In this document: positions 1-11,379 of the stretch, piece after piece
Layout of the letters: each line of letters begins with the position of its first letter
Numbering within the stretch: the stretch's first letter is position 1
Translations under genes and position numbers: made by a program
NCBI GenBank assembly: GCA_022113835.1
Contig: JAILWY010000012.1
Span: 15,748,001-15,812,000, forward strand
DNA length: 64,000 nucleotides
Direction: 5' to 3'
DNA from: Atopsyche davidsoni
Taxonomy: Eukaryota; Arthropoda; Insecta; Trichoptera; Hydrobiosidae
The notes under the pieces: model-generated
Database searches by the model: none
Seen by the model: only the letters and a program-made list of their open reading frames with translations
What the model was told of the DNA's origin: nothing

Positions 1-3000
1 CTGTTGTAGAAAAAAAAATTGCGGTAAAACATTTTTTCGTACTAATTTGTAATTTAAAAAATCAGCGCCAATCAAATATTACGTTGGGTTATTATGTTTC
101 TATTTAATGAGAAAATCTATTATATTTTAATAATGCGATTTTCCATCCGAAACCTTTTATTGGTCGTATGGACCGCTCGCTACCGATTCACCAGCAGCGA
201 ACTTGTGAAGATGCCACGGATCTCCAATAGTACTATTGTTTTAAATAATAAAAGGAAACATATTATTATAAGAGCAGGTAGATTCACAAAGCGCCACACA
301 AAAGGAACAATCGAAGCACTTTTCTCAAAAACAAGTACCGATTTAGAAACAGTCCACGATCGAGCGTGTGAAAGAAACGTTTTACTTTGGAAACAGAAGA
401 AGGGGGCTTCTGAAGATCGAGATAGTCGAGTGCCAATATGCGGCAGGGGCCCCGGGGACTCAGCCCGCCTGGGAACCGCAACCCTTCCCCGGCAGGTGAC
501 CGTCTTATCTGATCTGCGCGTGTAAAACTGTTACAACTACAATCATTTGTTCCGCGGAGTCTGCATCGGGTGTCACATCGGGGCGGGACTCTTTCACAGG
601 CTTCGCCATTGACTTTTGCGATTTGAGCAATTATGCGGCCTATTGAAAATAACTCTTTCAATTTTTTATTTGTGTTACTTCCGAGTGAGCGGATTCGGAG
701 ATCCTATCTCACTGCTGCAAAGTTTACTGTGGATTTATTGCATATTTGTGATTGGTCTTGATGAATGGACCTGCATTTTGAATTTAACAGGAGGTTAAGC
801 ACGGTCTATTACAATGAGACTAATGCATATACATACAAGCAGGCACGCAAAGGGACATATATTTGTTTGGAATCGTACACAGTTAGCAATTAACACGACA
901 CATGCTGGTCATTGTATATAAAGTACGTCGTCGATTCTTACCACCTCCTTATAAATTATGCCAAACTAATAAAATTGGTCAAAAACTATCTGTGCTAACT
1001 TTGCCTACCGTAGTGTTTTATTCAATAGAGTTTACGAACTTCTTTATTACTTATTTTATTTATCTGGTCGCTGGTGTACTTTGCAATATTGATAGCAAAA
1101 ATATTAAAGTTTATATTTGCATTTATGCTCACTTGCTTTCATACTCACCCTTTATATTTGAATAATTTTTTTGTTCCTTGTATCTATAATTCTTTCGGCT
1201 ATTTTCTGAAATCATTTATCAAAACCCATATATTTTGTTTTAAAAATTGTTTCTCCATATTAATTTTTGTAAATTAAATTTTTACAAAATAGAAGTCAAT
1301 ATGTATAATAATTTACACTTAAATAAAACAAAATATCGCTTCGTACTCAAAGTTGATTCAACGGAGCCGGTTAGCTGCAGCTTTTGTTTCGGTGACGATC
1401 AGTCGAAGGATTATCGGCACCGAGCGCGGCGATACAGGTGTTACCGCCCGTAAGCTGCTCTCGGGAACACTAATAGAATTCCAAATGAACTGTAATGATA
1501 TTCACGGCTGCAGGAGAACAAAACTCATTCCATTTACAATATGGAATACCATTAACCGATTAAAGTCCCCCGAACAGTTCTCGCCGCAGTGGCGGCGAGG
1601 CGCTGATCGGCCCGTCCAATTTCCAGCTCCTTTCTGCACGCAGTACTCCTATGTGAATCGTATTGATGCGGTACCTTCCGTATAAACTGTGTATCTAGTA
1701 TGGTCGAAGTATTAATAAAAATATCATTCGACTGCTGTTAGCTGCAACTTTGTTGCAATAAAAATATTTAAATGGTGCAAATATTTACCACTGCCAACAT
1801 TGACACCAATGCCACAAAAACATTATAATACAAATGTATGTCATAAGACTGACTAGCAAGTAAAGTTTAAACGTTTGCGTAGTTGACACGAGGCCGCAGT
1901 GGCGGGCGTGGGTGCCGCCCAGGCAGGGCAGATGCAGCGCCGTCAGATTGTCATTGCGCGCCTCCTGGCCTCCTGGCCTGGGCGCCTGGTCGCCTGGTCG
2001 CCTCAGCTGTCGCCATTATGTACGCCGCTCACTCCTCGCGCGCGTGCCTGGCGCGTGCCTCGCCCCGCTACCTGTGCGGCCCCTGGAGACGTCGCAGACA
2101 CTTTCTACTCGTTTGACCTAATTTTGTAAAATAAATACCAAAGCACTGCTATTAAAGCAGTGCAGTTTTGTTAACGCAGTCGTAAACATAGTCTTTGGTA
2201 GCATTCGTACGTGTACTTTAGCTCTGTTGAGATTGATTCATCAGCGAAGCCTCGGTATGATTTCGCCACTCCGTTTTTACTTTACCTACTATTAGTACTA
2301 TTCAAGTATTACGAATTCAATAGAATACAACCTGTGTGCTATTAGTATTTTGTCAAATTTGCATTTGGAAAATGAGAAATAAAAAAATCTAGAATGCATA
2401 ACGCAACAAAATGATAGGAAATATATTAAACATATATGTAAAATGATTAGTAATACTAAAACTATGCTAAAGTAGTTAAGATTTCTGGTGAATTATCGGG
2501 CATTTTTTTTTTGGAATCAATCACCTGCGACCTCCGGCGGGCCCTCCGCGTCCTCCGGTGCCCCGCGCCCCCGACGCCCCGCTCCCCCGACGCCCCGCTC
2601 CCCCGACGCCCCGCGTCCCCCAGGTGCCATCGAGCGGGCCCGCATGGGCGCCGGCAACTCACATCCTCGGCAAATAAACACAACTCGAGCGTGTTTTTCT
2701 GTTTATCTCTAAAAGGGTCTTTACACTTGATTGTTTTATCCGAGGAAGCGTTTTGATGAACTGTAAACCCAGAACTCAACATGTTTTAATTAAATTATAT
2801 TTGGCTTGAAATACAATTTTTTGTTCGATAGTCTTTTTAATTTTTTTTTTTATTTATTTGTGGGGCTCTATGGGTGCGGAATATATTCTCTGTAACTATG
2901 ATTACATTAGATTACCCAAAAAAATATTTCATTACAAATTAGTAAATAAAATATTTTAATTTGATATGCCCCCGTCGACTTCTGTTTTGGGATACCCTGC

Positions 3001-4545
3001 GCATCATCAGCCTCCCTATTTCCAGTTGTCGTTGTCGCACGCCACCGTTGAACATCCTACTCGGATAAAGCTACTAAGTAAAGCAGCTGAACACGTGAAC
3101 TAAAGATACCTGGATTTGATTGCAAGTTGTTGTTCTTGTCCCGTCGCGGAGTCTACCGCTAGACAAGGCGAGGCACTCGCTTCCACCTGCAGCCCTCCCG
3201 AAGTCATCGCCCTCCCGCGCACGCGCCGCAGATGATCCATTTCCATACCATAGGGGTGATAATCTATCGCCGCACTCGCCGCCGGTCGGCAATTACTGCC
3301 GCGGAAAACAGCTTTCCATTTTCATAATTTATGATTCACATTAACTATTGTCTTCTGCGCAGGCACTCGCGGGCCACGCGCTGAGGGAGGCGCGGGCGAA
3401 CACGGCTTGGCTAAAACCACTACTACACCCGCTACGATACAACCGATAACCGAATTGTAAGTAACTAATTGCGTCTCTTTATTTTTAGTTTTTTTTACGA
3501 TTTTACCCGAGTAAACAATGCAAAAGAGCCATTAGCCAGTTACCATTCGGTTGTCAGTTGTGTCGCAGCGTGGGTAGATAGCTCGATCGCTTCAACCGTC
3601 ACATCTCAAATTAGGCTACTATAAATATAATTATCGCTTCAATGGACTTAGTTCTCTCTTCTTATGAAAAGCATGTAATTTTGAGTAAATATTTGTTTTG
3701 TTTAACTAACGATGTTCACTACATACTTTGAAAAATTGGTTACTCTTTTTTGTCTTGAGTATGCAATGCTAATTTTGCGAGTTCATATGTGGGTGGTGTT
3801 CAGCGGGTCGGAGAACTCACAGCTCTGCTCTAAATGAAAAAAAAGTCTTAAATTTTGACATTTAATTTTGTTATAATTAGTTCCTTTAGGTATTGAGAAA
3901 AATATATGAAGCTTATAAAATTAAACATTTTAGACGTATTTCATTTCGTACCTGGATATTTTTTTAAAATTTAAAATTTAATAAATATAAAACAAATCTA
4001 TAAAGAAATCTGAAAATCCGTTTGAGCAATAAAAATCACGGATCAAAACGGTTCATGTCATTTGCGGTGATCAATTTGTCACCCGGCGTCTTATCTCTCC
4101 AGTACCGCCCGCCGGCTTGCTGCGAGGCCCCCGGGGCGGCCACCGGGCCTCTGTCGACTATCCATAATTTATATCAATAATGGTGTGGCCCTCCGTGGGT
4201 ATTTGGCGAGATACGGCAGGGCGCAGACCTTCAGCCGCAGGGGCGGGGAAACTTCCGGAGAGCGCGGGCTGCAATGATTTTCCTCCCAGCCTCGAAGCCG
4301 CCGTGCCCGGCTGAGGGACTCGCATCTCGCACACTGGCTGTCATATGTAATTAATCAAACGATTTTGATTTGAGTTTTTTGCAACCGCCTCTTACGCCCT
4401 CGTCTAGCTGCCAGCCCTGCTCAGGCGGATATCTTGAGATGCGATCATTGAGAACTATTGTAAAATAAATGGTCTCCTGGATCTTCTTATTATTTCACCG
4501 TTAGAATATTCGTCTAATGTTTATTTGTTTGTTTTAGATGCAGAT
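1..4545. other. Region upstream of SPO11, no supported gene
   Basis: No coding segment here shows a recognisable family. The background is AT-rich. GC-rich patches stand out at about 420-590, 1345-1650, 1880-2110, 2520-2680, 3120-3430 and 4080-4430. Open frames across these patches look like by-products of GC richness, because they overlap on both strands without domain motifs. A SPO11 promoter or 5' untranslated exon should lie here, but I could not place one. Confidence 0.5.
2572..2618. repeat. C-rich 16-bp tandem repeat
   Basis: About three copies of the unit cgacgccccgctcccc lie head to tail (starts at 2572, 2588 and 2604), the last slightly changed. The repeat sits in a wider GC-rich patch, 2520-2680. 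The G-rich - strand could form quadruplex structures. Confidence 0.75.
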
Positions 4546-4822
4546 ATGGATCCGCTCAAAATATTTTTGTCAGAAAATACCCCCACGATTAATTTTCCTG
4601 AATCCACAAATTTTACTCAAAATCCCAAATACGTGACGGCAGTGAACAATCTTAGGAAAGATTTTTTAAAGCTGTCGTTCGATAATAAAGAGAATACCAG
4701 AGATGCGTCCTTGAGGGCGCTGATGTCTCAGGGGAGCCTCGACTTTAACTCTGTCAGAAGAGCCGTCGCTGGAGAGTCCGAGGGACGGCGCGGCGAGAGG
4801 AGCCGCAGCGGAGCGGCCGCAG
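4546..4822 (+). CDS. SPO11: SPO11 exon 1
   Basis: Encodes residues 1-92 (starts MDPLKIFLSENTP) plus one base of codon 93; donor gcag|gtactt. This is the divergent N-terminal region, with no recognisable motif. The end of the exon is strongly GC-rich (serine/arginine/glycine). Confidence 0.8.
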
Positions 4823-4915
4823 GTACTTACTGCACGGCTCACGGACTGCACGCTCGACCGACGCTCGGGTGCATCCGATGTGACCTCAAAACACCTGGCT
4901 TTGCTCTGTACAGGG

Positions 4916-4978
<63 letters not shown>

Positions 4979-7690
4979 TTGATTTTTAGTTAAATCTTGT
5001 TCACGTAAATGTAAACATATATCAATTTGGAAATCTATTGTGGCGTTTGTAAAAAGAATATTTTATTAGGATTTTATACATATATAAATAGTTCACACGG
5101 TTGATTAAGTTTATTTAGTAATGTTGTGATCATCTCGTGGTCCAAAATCATCAAAAGCGGAAGATACGAGCAGCTCAATCTCCATTCGTGACTTATGTAC
5201 TAGACCAGAGGTGTCAAACTCAATTTTGCAGAGGGCCATATATTAAATTTAGTATGTGTAGGCGGGCCAGATTCAAATAAAATAAGTCTAAAAGCTCTAA
5301 AAAACACGATTCTTCTTTCTGTGACACATTGCGATCGCGGGCCGTATCTTTGACATGACTGTCCTAGACTAAATTACGTAAAACGATACTCCAAGCCACT
5401 ACTGTGCAATGAGAGTAATAATTTTTACTGTCGTAATTCTGAGTTGTTAATTTTAATAAATTTTGCAGAATATGAAGAGAGAAGACATCAATTGATAAAC
5501 AAAATTGAGTCAATAATGGCCGAAGTATTGAAAGATATAAACAGCGGAAAACATCCCAAATTCATAATTAGAAACCAAAGAATCTGGAGTAACTGTGTGT
5601 TCGAAGAGAAGTAAGTTTTGCAATATACTTAATATATTTTTAGATTTTTTGCAGTCGGTATTTTATCACAGTGGTTGTGTTTCCGTAGAATAAAGTTAAA
5701 GGAATCGGATGACGCTCAAATGGTGGTGGTGAATTTCGGTTCGCCAAACAGCAAGGAGAAGTTTTGCCTGATCATACACCTGCTGGCCGTCTTACACCGG
5801 ATGCTCGTGAAGCAGACGACGTGCACCCGGAGAGAGCTGTACTACCAGCACGTGGCGCGGCTGAGGAGCCAGGACGCGCTGGACAGGGCGGTGCGCGACG
5901 TGTGCTGCGTGCTGCAGGCGCCGCCCTGGGAGCTGGGCCTGCTCGCCTCCGCCAAGGGGCTGCTCGCCGGGCCCCTGCGCCTCCGCGGCCCCGCCCTCGA
6001 CCTGCGCTGCACCACCAGCGGGGGTAACTCCACCTGTTTCCAACTATATGTACCCATCTCTATATTCATTTGAACAATTTAGGAAATAAACCAATTAAAA
6101 CATTATATTATTAAAAAAAACGTACAAATAAATGCATCGATAATTTTAATGCAGTCAACTCTATGTAAAAGATTTTATTTTAGTCATCTGCGAGCTTAGT
6201 TTTTTTATTGTTGATATTTGTATCAGTTCATCTGGAACGTTTATCTTTAGAATAGAAATTACGATTCGGTTGCAGGAGTGCTGATCCCGCAGGACGTGAT
6301 GAGCATCACCTCCGCCGAGTCCAGCGCCAAGTTCATCCTCGTGGTGGAGAAGGACGCCGTCTTCCAGAAGCTGCTGGACGAGGGGGCCATGGAGAGGCTG
6401 GGCCCCTTCATCATGATCACTGTACAGATTTGTCTACTTTAATACTTCAACATTTATCTAAAGAAAACCTTTTAACTTAATTAAAACAATTAGCTCTGCA
6501 ATCGCAGAAATATGAAACGTATCGAATTTAGAAATACAATTTAAAACTATCCTACTAAATTAAAAACCGATGGATTGTTTATTATTCTCCTGGGAGTGCT
6601 CTGGTTCCTAAAGTTCTGAATGCTCATGCTCCATGTGGTCTGTGCTCCGTGCTCCGTGCTGCAGGGCAAGGGCTACCCTGACGCGACGACGCGGCTGCTG
6701 CTGCGCCGGCTGGTGCTCTTGCTGAGGCTGCCGGCGCTGGCGCTGGTGGACGCGGACCCTCACGGCATCGAGATCATGTGCACCTACAGGTTCGGCTCGC
6801 TGGTGAGTACACATCTCTTACCAAACACCAAGTCACGGAGTCGATATAAATTACAAATTGACAATCTTTTTGTGCTCCATAATCGAATAGTATCTGGGAA
6901 ATTAATTTAAAATAATATTTTTTTAATTGTTATTATACTGGCATCTATCCGCAGAAATATGAACCATTTTTTAGCTAACTTAAAACTTAATTAAACGCCA
7001 AAACGAAACTAGCACTGCCACCTGTGAGTGGAAAGTTTAACATGTTTTAATTATAGCGCTATCTATGGTCCGATACCCAAAACACGGCCGTTTCTAATGT
7101 TAGCCTTTTGTAAAAGTCTGGACTACCTTTTGTAAAAAACTAGTCCAGACCGATGATGGAATTGTGAGTTCTATTTATTGTTTGAATGTTTCGAGAATAT
7201 ATCTGTAGACGGATAAGTGAAAGATAGTACAAATTTATAATTCATTTTTTTGTTGATTAATATTTAGAATCTTAACAAAAATTAAAAATTAGAATGCAAA
7301 TGAAAAAAAACCAGATTGCAAATAAAGACTAATACGATTGGAGCTTTATTTATCGTTATTTTGTAAAATTTATTACTAAAATAAAACTACGGGTAGGGTA
7401 TGTCACACTTGGCGGAGAGTCTGGCGGTGCCCTCTCTTCGCTGGTTGGGAGTGCTCCCATCTGAAGTATCCAGTCTGGGAGCTTCGGCTCTAACCCTGAC
7501 TTCTCGAGACGCAGCGAAGGCCAGAGACCTGCTAGGTAGGCCCTACTGCAGCGGCCGCCTGGCCCGGGAGCTGCGGCTCATGCTGACCACGCGCGGAAAG
7601 GCCGAGACCGAGGCCGTGGCTACACTCTCGCAGGCCTATCTCACCGATACTTATCTGCCGCATAAGATAAGTGCGCATGATTTTTTTTGA
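4546..7690 (+). CDS. SPO11: Meiotic recombination protein SPO11 (six coding exons)
   Basis: SPO11 is the topoisomerase VI A-like transesterase that makes the programmed double-strand breaks starting meiotic recombination in the germ-cell nucleus. Coding exons are 4546-4822, 5469-5610, 5689-6023, 6276-6421, 6665-6802 and 7397-7690. All junctions are GT-AG and phases close to 443 codons plus TGA, against about 396 in human SPO11. The winged-helix part carries TRRELYYQ with adjacent tyrosines at residues 191-192, one of which is the expected DNA-linking nucleophile. The Toprim fold shows VVEKDAVF (Glu276), GKGYPDATTR and LVDADPHGIEIM (Asp329, Asp331). The C-terminal part has SLRWLGVLPSE and ends near TYLPHKI, all typical of SPO11. 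Residues 1-92 are poorly conserved and polar. The ATG at 4546 is the first in frame, but a splice-acceptor-like tttgttttag ends at 4537, so a further 5' exon is possible. The gene converges on DPP10. Confidence 0.96.
4918..4975. repeat. (TA)n microsatellite
   Basis: About 29 uninterrupted TA units inside SPO11 intron 1. Confidence 0.98.
5206..5361. mobile_element. Short non-autonomous hAT-type element (156 bp)
   Basis: The element starts with cagaggtgtcaaact and ends with tttgacatgactg, so the ends are imperfect inverted repeats (cag...tgtcaaa). Flanking 8-bp duplications are tactagac (5198-5205) and tcctagac (5362-5369), with one difference. Eight-bp duplications and a CAG...GTGTCAAAC terminus are typical of the hAT superfamily. 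Internal pieces such as gagggccata and gcgggccgtat fit the same class of short elements. There is no coding capacity. It lies in SPO11 intron 1. Confidence 0.8.
5469..5610 (+). CDS. SPO11: SPO11 exon 2
   Basis: Residues 93-139. Acceptor ttttgcag|aatatg and donor gagaa|gtaagt are both strong. It encodes a helical stretch followed by RNQRIWSNCVFEE, matching the conserved start of the SPO11 core (SWENSVFED in human). Confidence 0.93.
5689..6023 (+). CDS. SPO11: SPO11 exon 3, catalytic tyrosine
   Basis: Residues 140-251. Acceptor ttccgtag|aataaag; donor gggg|gtaact. Contains the winged-helix domain with TCTRRELYYQH (tyrosine codons 5840-5845) and the stretch LLASAKGLLAGPLRL, equivalent to human LSTSKGLIAGNLR. 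Confidence 0.95.
6276..6421 (+). CDS. SPO11: SPO11 exon 4, Toprim start
   Basis: Residues 252-300. Acceptor ggttgcag|gagtgc; donor atcact|gtacag. Carries the Toprim glutamate motif VVEKDAVFQ (Glu276) and ends FIMIT, directly followed by GKGYPD in the next exon. Confidence 0.95.
6665..6802 (+). CDS. SPO11: SPO11 exon 5, Toprim DxD
   Basis: Residues 301-346. Acceptor gctgcag|ggcaag; donor tcgctg|gtgagt. Encodes GKGYPDATTRLLLRRL and LVDADPHGIEIMCTYRFGS. Asp329 and Asp331 are the Toprim metal ligands. Confidence 0.96.
7397..7690 (+). CDS. SPO11: SPO11 exon 6, C terminus
   Basis: Residues 347-443 and TGA stop. Acceptor acgggtag|ggtatg has a poor pyrimidine tract, but the phase and homology (LAVPSLRWLGVLPSEV) support it. 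The last residues after LPHKI are species-specific. Confidence 0.92.
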   Translation, partial: GMSHLAESLAVPSLRWLGVLPSEVSSLGASALTLTSRDAAKARDLLGRPYCSGRLARELRLMLTTRGKAETEAVATLSQAYLTDTYLPHKISAHDFF

Positions 7691-7889
7691 TTTCTATATT
7701 TGCTAATACATACTTACATTCTACTTATATCTCTTTCGGAAAAGAGCTACAGAGCCACATATTTAAATTAGTTAACTAGGTATTTCTCAAGCCATATAAG
7801 AAATTGCTATGGGAGAATAAGCTATTTATAATAGATTAAAAATATGTTTTCACAATTTGTGAGCAAGCTTATCTCACCATTTAATATAG

Positions 7890-7895
7890 AATAAA
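7890..7895 (+). terminator. Candidate SPO11 polyadenylation signal
   Basis: AATAAA about 200 bases after the SPO11 stop. In this AT-rich sequence such hexamers arise easily by chance. Confidence 0.4.
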
Positions 7896-10800
7896 TAATC
7901 CGCATTTAAAAACCAAATATACCTCTTAAACCTAATAATAAGCACACGTGTGGGTACTGATTGTATAACAATTTATTGAAAACATTTTGTATGCGGTGTC
8001 ATATATAATTTTTACAATTCTAATATCTTACAAAAACAAAACACTTAACATTGATAAATAATGCTAACGAAGCTAAATTGCACATCCTTATTAAATTATA
8101 ATGATTATTTGTTTTGGTGTTTTAATTTCATCCTTCAGAAACTTTTCCAACCTTTTGCCTTACTTGAGATTATAAACAAAGTCCAAGACTTAACAAACAC
8201 AAATCACTTAGGGCTTTGAGAAACCACAGACAGTAAACGATAGAGTATTGTTACAATAAAAATGTTTGTTTGATTCAACACTCTTTGAGAATGTTCAGGT
8301 TTAGCCTAACATGAGACCTTGTAACACGATTCTGATGTTTTGAGAACATTTGTGAATGCGTTTATTAGTTTTACACAATATCAATGCTTCTTTGTCTCAT
8401 GTCAGTCCACCTTTCCACAGCTAATGCATCAAATAAAATTTCTATCTGTATATTTTTATTCCTAATCTATTTGTTTATTGTTTCTGAGTGTTAAATAAGT
8501 CATAGATTTGCAATGTAAATGAAATGGCTTTAAGATTATACAAAGTTGATCAAAGTTTAAATAAAATTGACAATATTACCAATCTTTAACGTTTCAAATT
8601 TAAGTTCTATAAATTCTCAATACATCAATCATCTAACCATCAACACATTTACTACCGATTCAATGATTCCAAATCATTCCAAGTTTTAGGTCTATAAACA
8701 AAAATTAATCTAGTCCAACTACACATATTATAAATCTTAGAAAGTATAGAAAGTTATTTAATACAAACACTAACCTAGCACATTATCTTAATATAAAAGT
8801 ACGTTGAATAATTATTTACTATGTATATTATAAAATTAATTAGCAGATTCCAATAACTACACATCTACAACTAACTAACAAGGCAAAAGTTTGATTTATT
8901 TTTAAACAACCATATGATTCTGACAGCTCAACCCGCCATATTCTAATTGATTTAATAGTTAAATAAATCATTGATTTCCGAAATTACCCACAAAAGAATA
9001 TTTACCTAGATTTAATAATGAATAATTTTTATTGGTAAAAAATTCTCACAGAGTTTGCGTTTTAATGTTGGTAAATTGCTTCGAACAATAAAAAAAAATT
9101 CTCCCACGATTTGGAATATAATATGCTATCTTTTTATTTAAATGTACCCATTAGTCTTTGGCATAGCAAATCTTATAATGAAAGTTACCTGAATTCATAT
9201 ATATGAATTTTTGCTGTACATAATTAATTGTTCACATTTTTTTATAAAAACAGGAACTGGTAAAACTGTAGACGTTTGACATTTAAAATGATGAAAATTA
9301 ATAGTAATTTACCCAAATAAAAGTTTGATACACATCTCAGCTGGGAAGTCATAGTGACAAATTACTATGATCGGTAAACAGAGCTTCGTATTTCAAATGC
9401 ACTTTCAGTTCATTCTTTAGGCTATTTATTTATTATTTAATTGGTAAAAAACTTTTCAATTCCATTAGGAAAATAGTAAGTTTTTCATTTAACATAAGAT
9501 CATTTTTTGTCATTTATCTTTTCCAGCATAGATAATATCAAGTAAAACCTTAATTAATTATTTTATGACTAAACACTTGTATTAAAAAGAATCGTTAAAA
9601 ATATTTCTAGCAATTTTACTAAATATGGTAACACAGCATATAATGAGATATTCCACATTGTAATAATGCATGTTTGTTTCACCCAAGTAAAACCATTTGC
9701 AAAAATGTTAAAAACAAATTACCCTTATTAAAAACAATATTCATCACAATTGGTATTAAATAGTTATAAATTTATCAAGATGGTCATTAGAATTGTCACA
9801 ACTATTTGAATAAATTATTTGAAAATTTGATTTACTATCTATAAAGATTGAGAATTTTGACATATTTTGTGGATGGCGTATGTGGATATTTTTAAAAGAG
9901 CATTTGTTACTATTTCAAAAATTTACCACGGTTATACAAAAAATCAAAACTTTATAGAAACGTTCATAGTAAATTAACATAATTCTTTATACTTTAGATT
10001 TAAAGTCAGTTTATCTCAAATTTCAATAAAATTCTCAATGAATTCATTGTAAGACTAATTTTTTTAAACACGATTATCTCTCGCATAAATGGAAAGTATT
10101 GTGAATTTTTCACGCTTATATAATTTACCAAAAAAATTTATAGATCTAAAGATTGATTTTTCACAATAAATGAAAATTGGATTTTACATAACGACTGAAT
10201 TAGGTAATGTAACAAAACATTAAACAAGAAAGAGTAGAATGATTGCTCATGGAATTAAAATTAAAATATACAGTAGAATAACCTGAAACAGAAACACTAA
10301 GAAGTTGATAGTTATTTGTTTGCATGTAAGGTTACGGTGATGATTGACTCCTGAGAGCCAAAAGCTGCTCTCAATTTCAGCTCGCATGATTCAATGAACC
10401 TATCTACCTACAGAGTACCAGAATCAAGTATTCTGTTTCTAGCTTATCTACATTGTTATACATTTAATTTCTGATAAATAATTGGTTCAGATTATAAAGC
10501 TACTAAATAAATTGCTTGACCCGATTCACAATGGCGCAGACAAAACCGATCAGCAATCAATAAATAGATGTTCAATATCAGCACACGGTATAAGAACATT
10601 AGCTGCTTATTGAAAGCCTTGGACAGTCTCGCCTGCTTCAGGGTGTGTGGGGTCTGAAGCCCTAGGATTCTCTTGAGAATTCTCGCCTGGACTAAAGACA
10701 AAATTCTAGTGACAGATTTACATTAAAATCTAATGAAATAAATAAAATTATATCACTACAATTTTTTTTATCTACAAATTCTTAGATTATTGTTCTAATC

Positions 10801-11256
10801 CATTCTCCGATAACTAACAATTTCGTTGCTACATTAGATCGTCAATTAAAACACTGTTAATGGCTACTGATATGCTTGAGGATGTTCATTTTTGTCTCAA
10901 ACTCCAAATTTGATTATCTTATAGCCATTTATATATTGCAGAACTAACATGAAAATATCAATGTATGAAATATAAAATTAAAAGACACATAAACCTTAGA
11001 TTCAATGGACTATTGTTTCTAAAATAACATTCAATACTCATTGCTCGTTCTTTATATCTCGATTCTTTTATTACCTCCCATAGTCATTTACCATAATCGT
11101 AGTTATATTAAATTTCAAAATCTATAATAGGCACAATAGTATTGTGACAGACGTAAATTATTATTTTTTTTAAATGGAAATAAATGAATGAAGCTTAAAA
11201 AAAATGTCTGGTAGGCCTTCTTCAACATTTATAATTTTTTTTGAGGCAAACTTTAA

Positions 11257-11379
11257 TTATTCTGGGGTGGAGTCGAAGTTCTTGAATACAAAGTCGCCAA
11301 TCGAGCCACCACCGTAGTGGCCACCACCAGTATTACAGTATGTGTATTCACGCATACTCGGCTGCTGGTGGCTTGCGGG
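11257..11379 (-). CDS. Candidate orphan terminal exon, 41 codons
   Basis: Unrecognised. After a possible acceptor (gagaccttcag) the - strand reads 40 codons and TAA. The peptide starts PASHQQPSMREYTYCN, continues with a glycine/histidine stretch GGGHYGGGSIGD and ends FVFKNFDSTPE. It looks like real protein rather than chance: mixed codon use, locally higher GC that stops at the TAA, and a compact acidic/aromatic tail. Read from the acceptor it is in phase 0, the same phase in which DPP10 exon 15 ends. It could therefore be an alternative last DPP10 exon (inference), the end of another - strand gene, or a retained fragment. The polypyrimidine tract is weak. Confidence 0.3.
   Translation of the reverse strand, partial: PASHQQPSMREYTYCNTGGGHYGGGSIGDFVFKNFDSTPE

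Noticed and set aside
284..661. 125-codon open frame on the - strand
   Set aside because: Overlaps an equally long + strand frame in a GC-rich patch; no domain motif and no splice context.
4525..4989. Open frame running from a TTG through the TA microsatellite
   Set aside because: Only its middle part (4546-4822) is SPO11 exon 1; the rest is intron and repeat translated.
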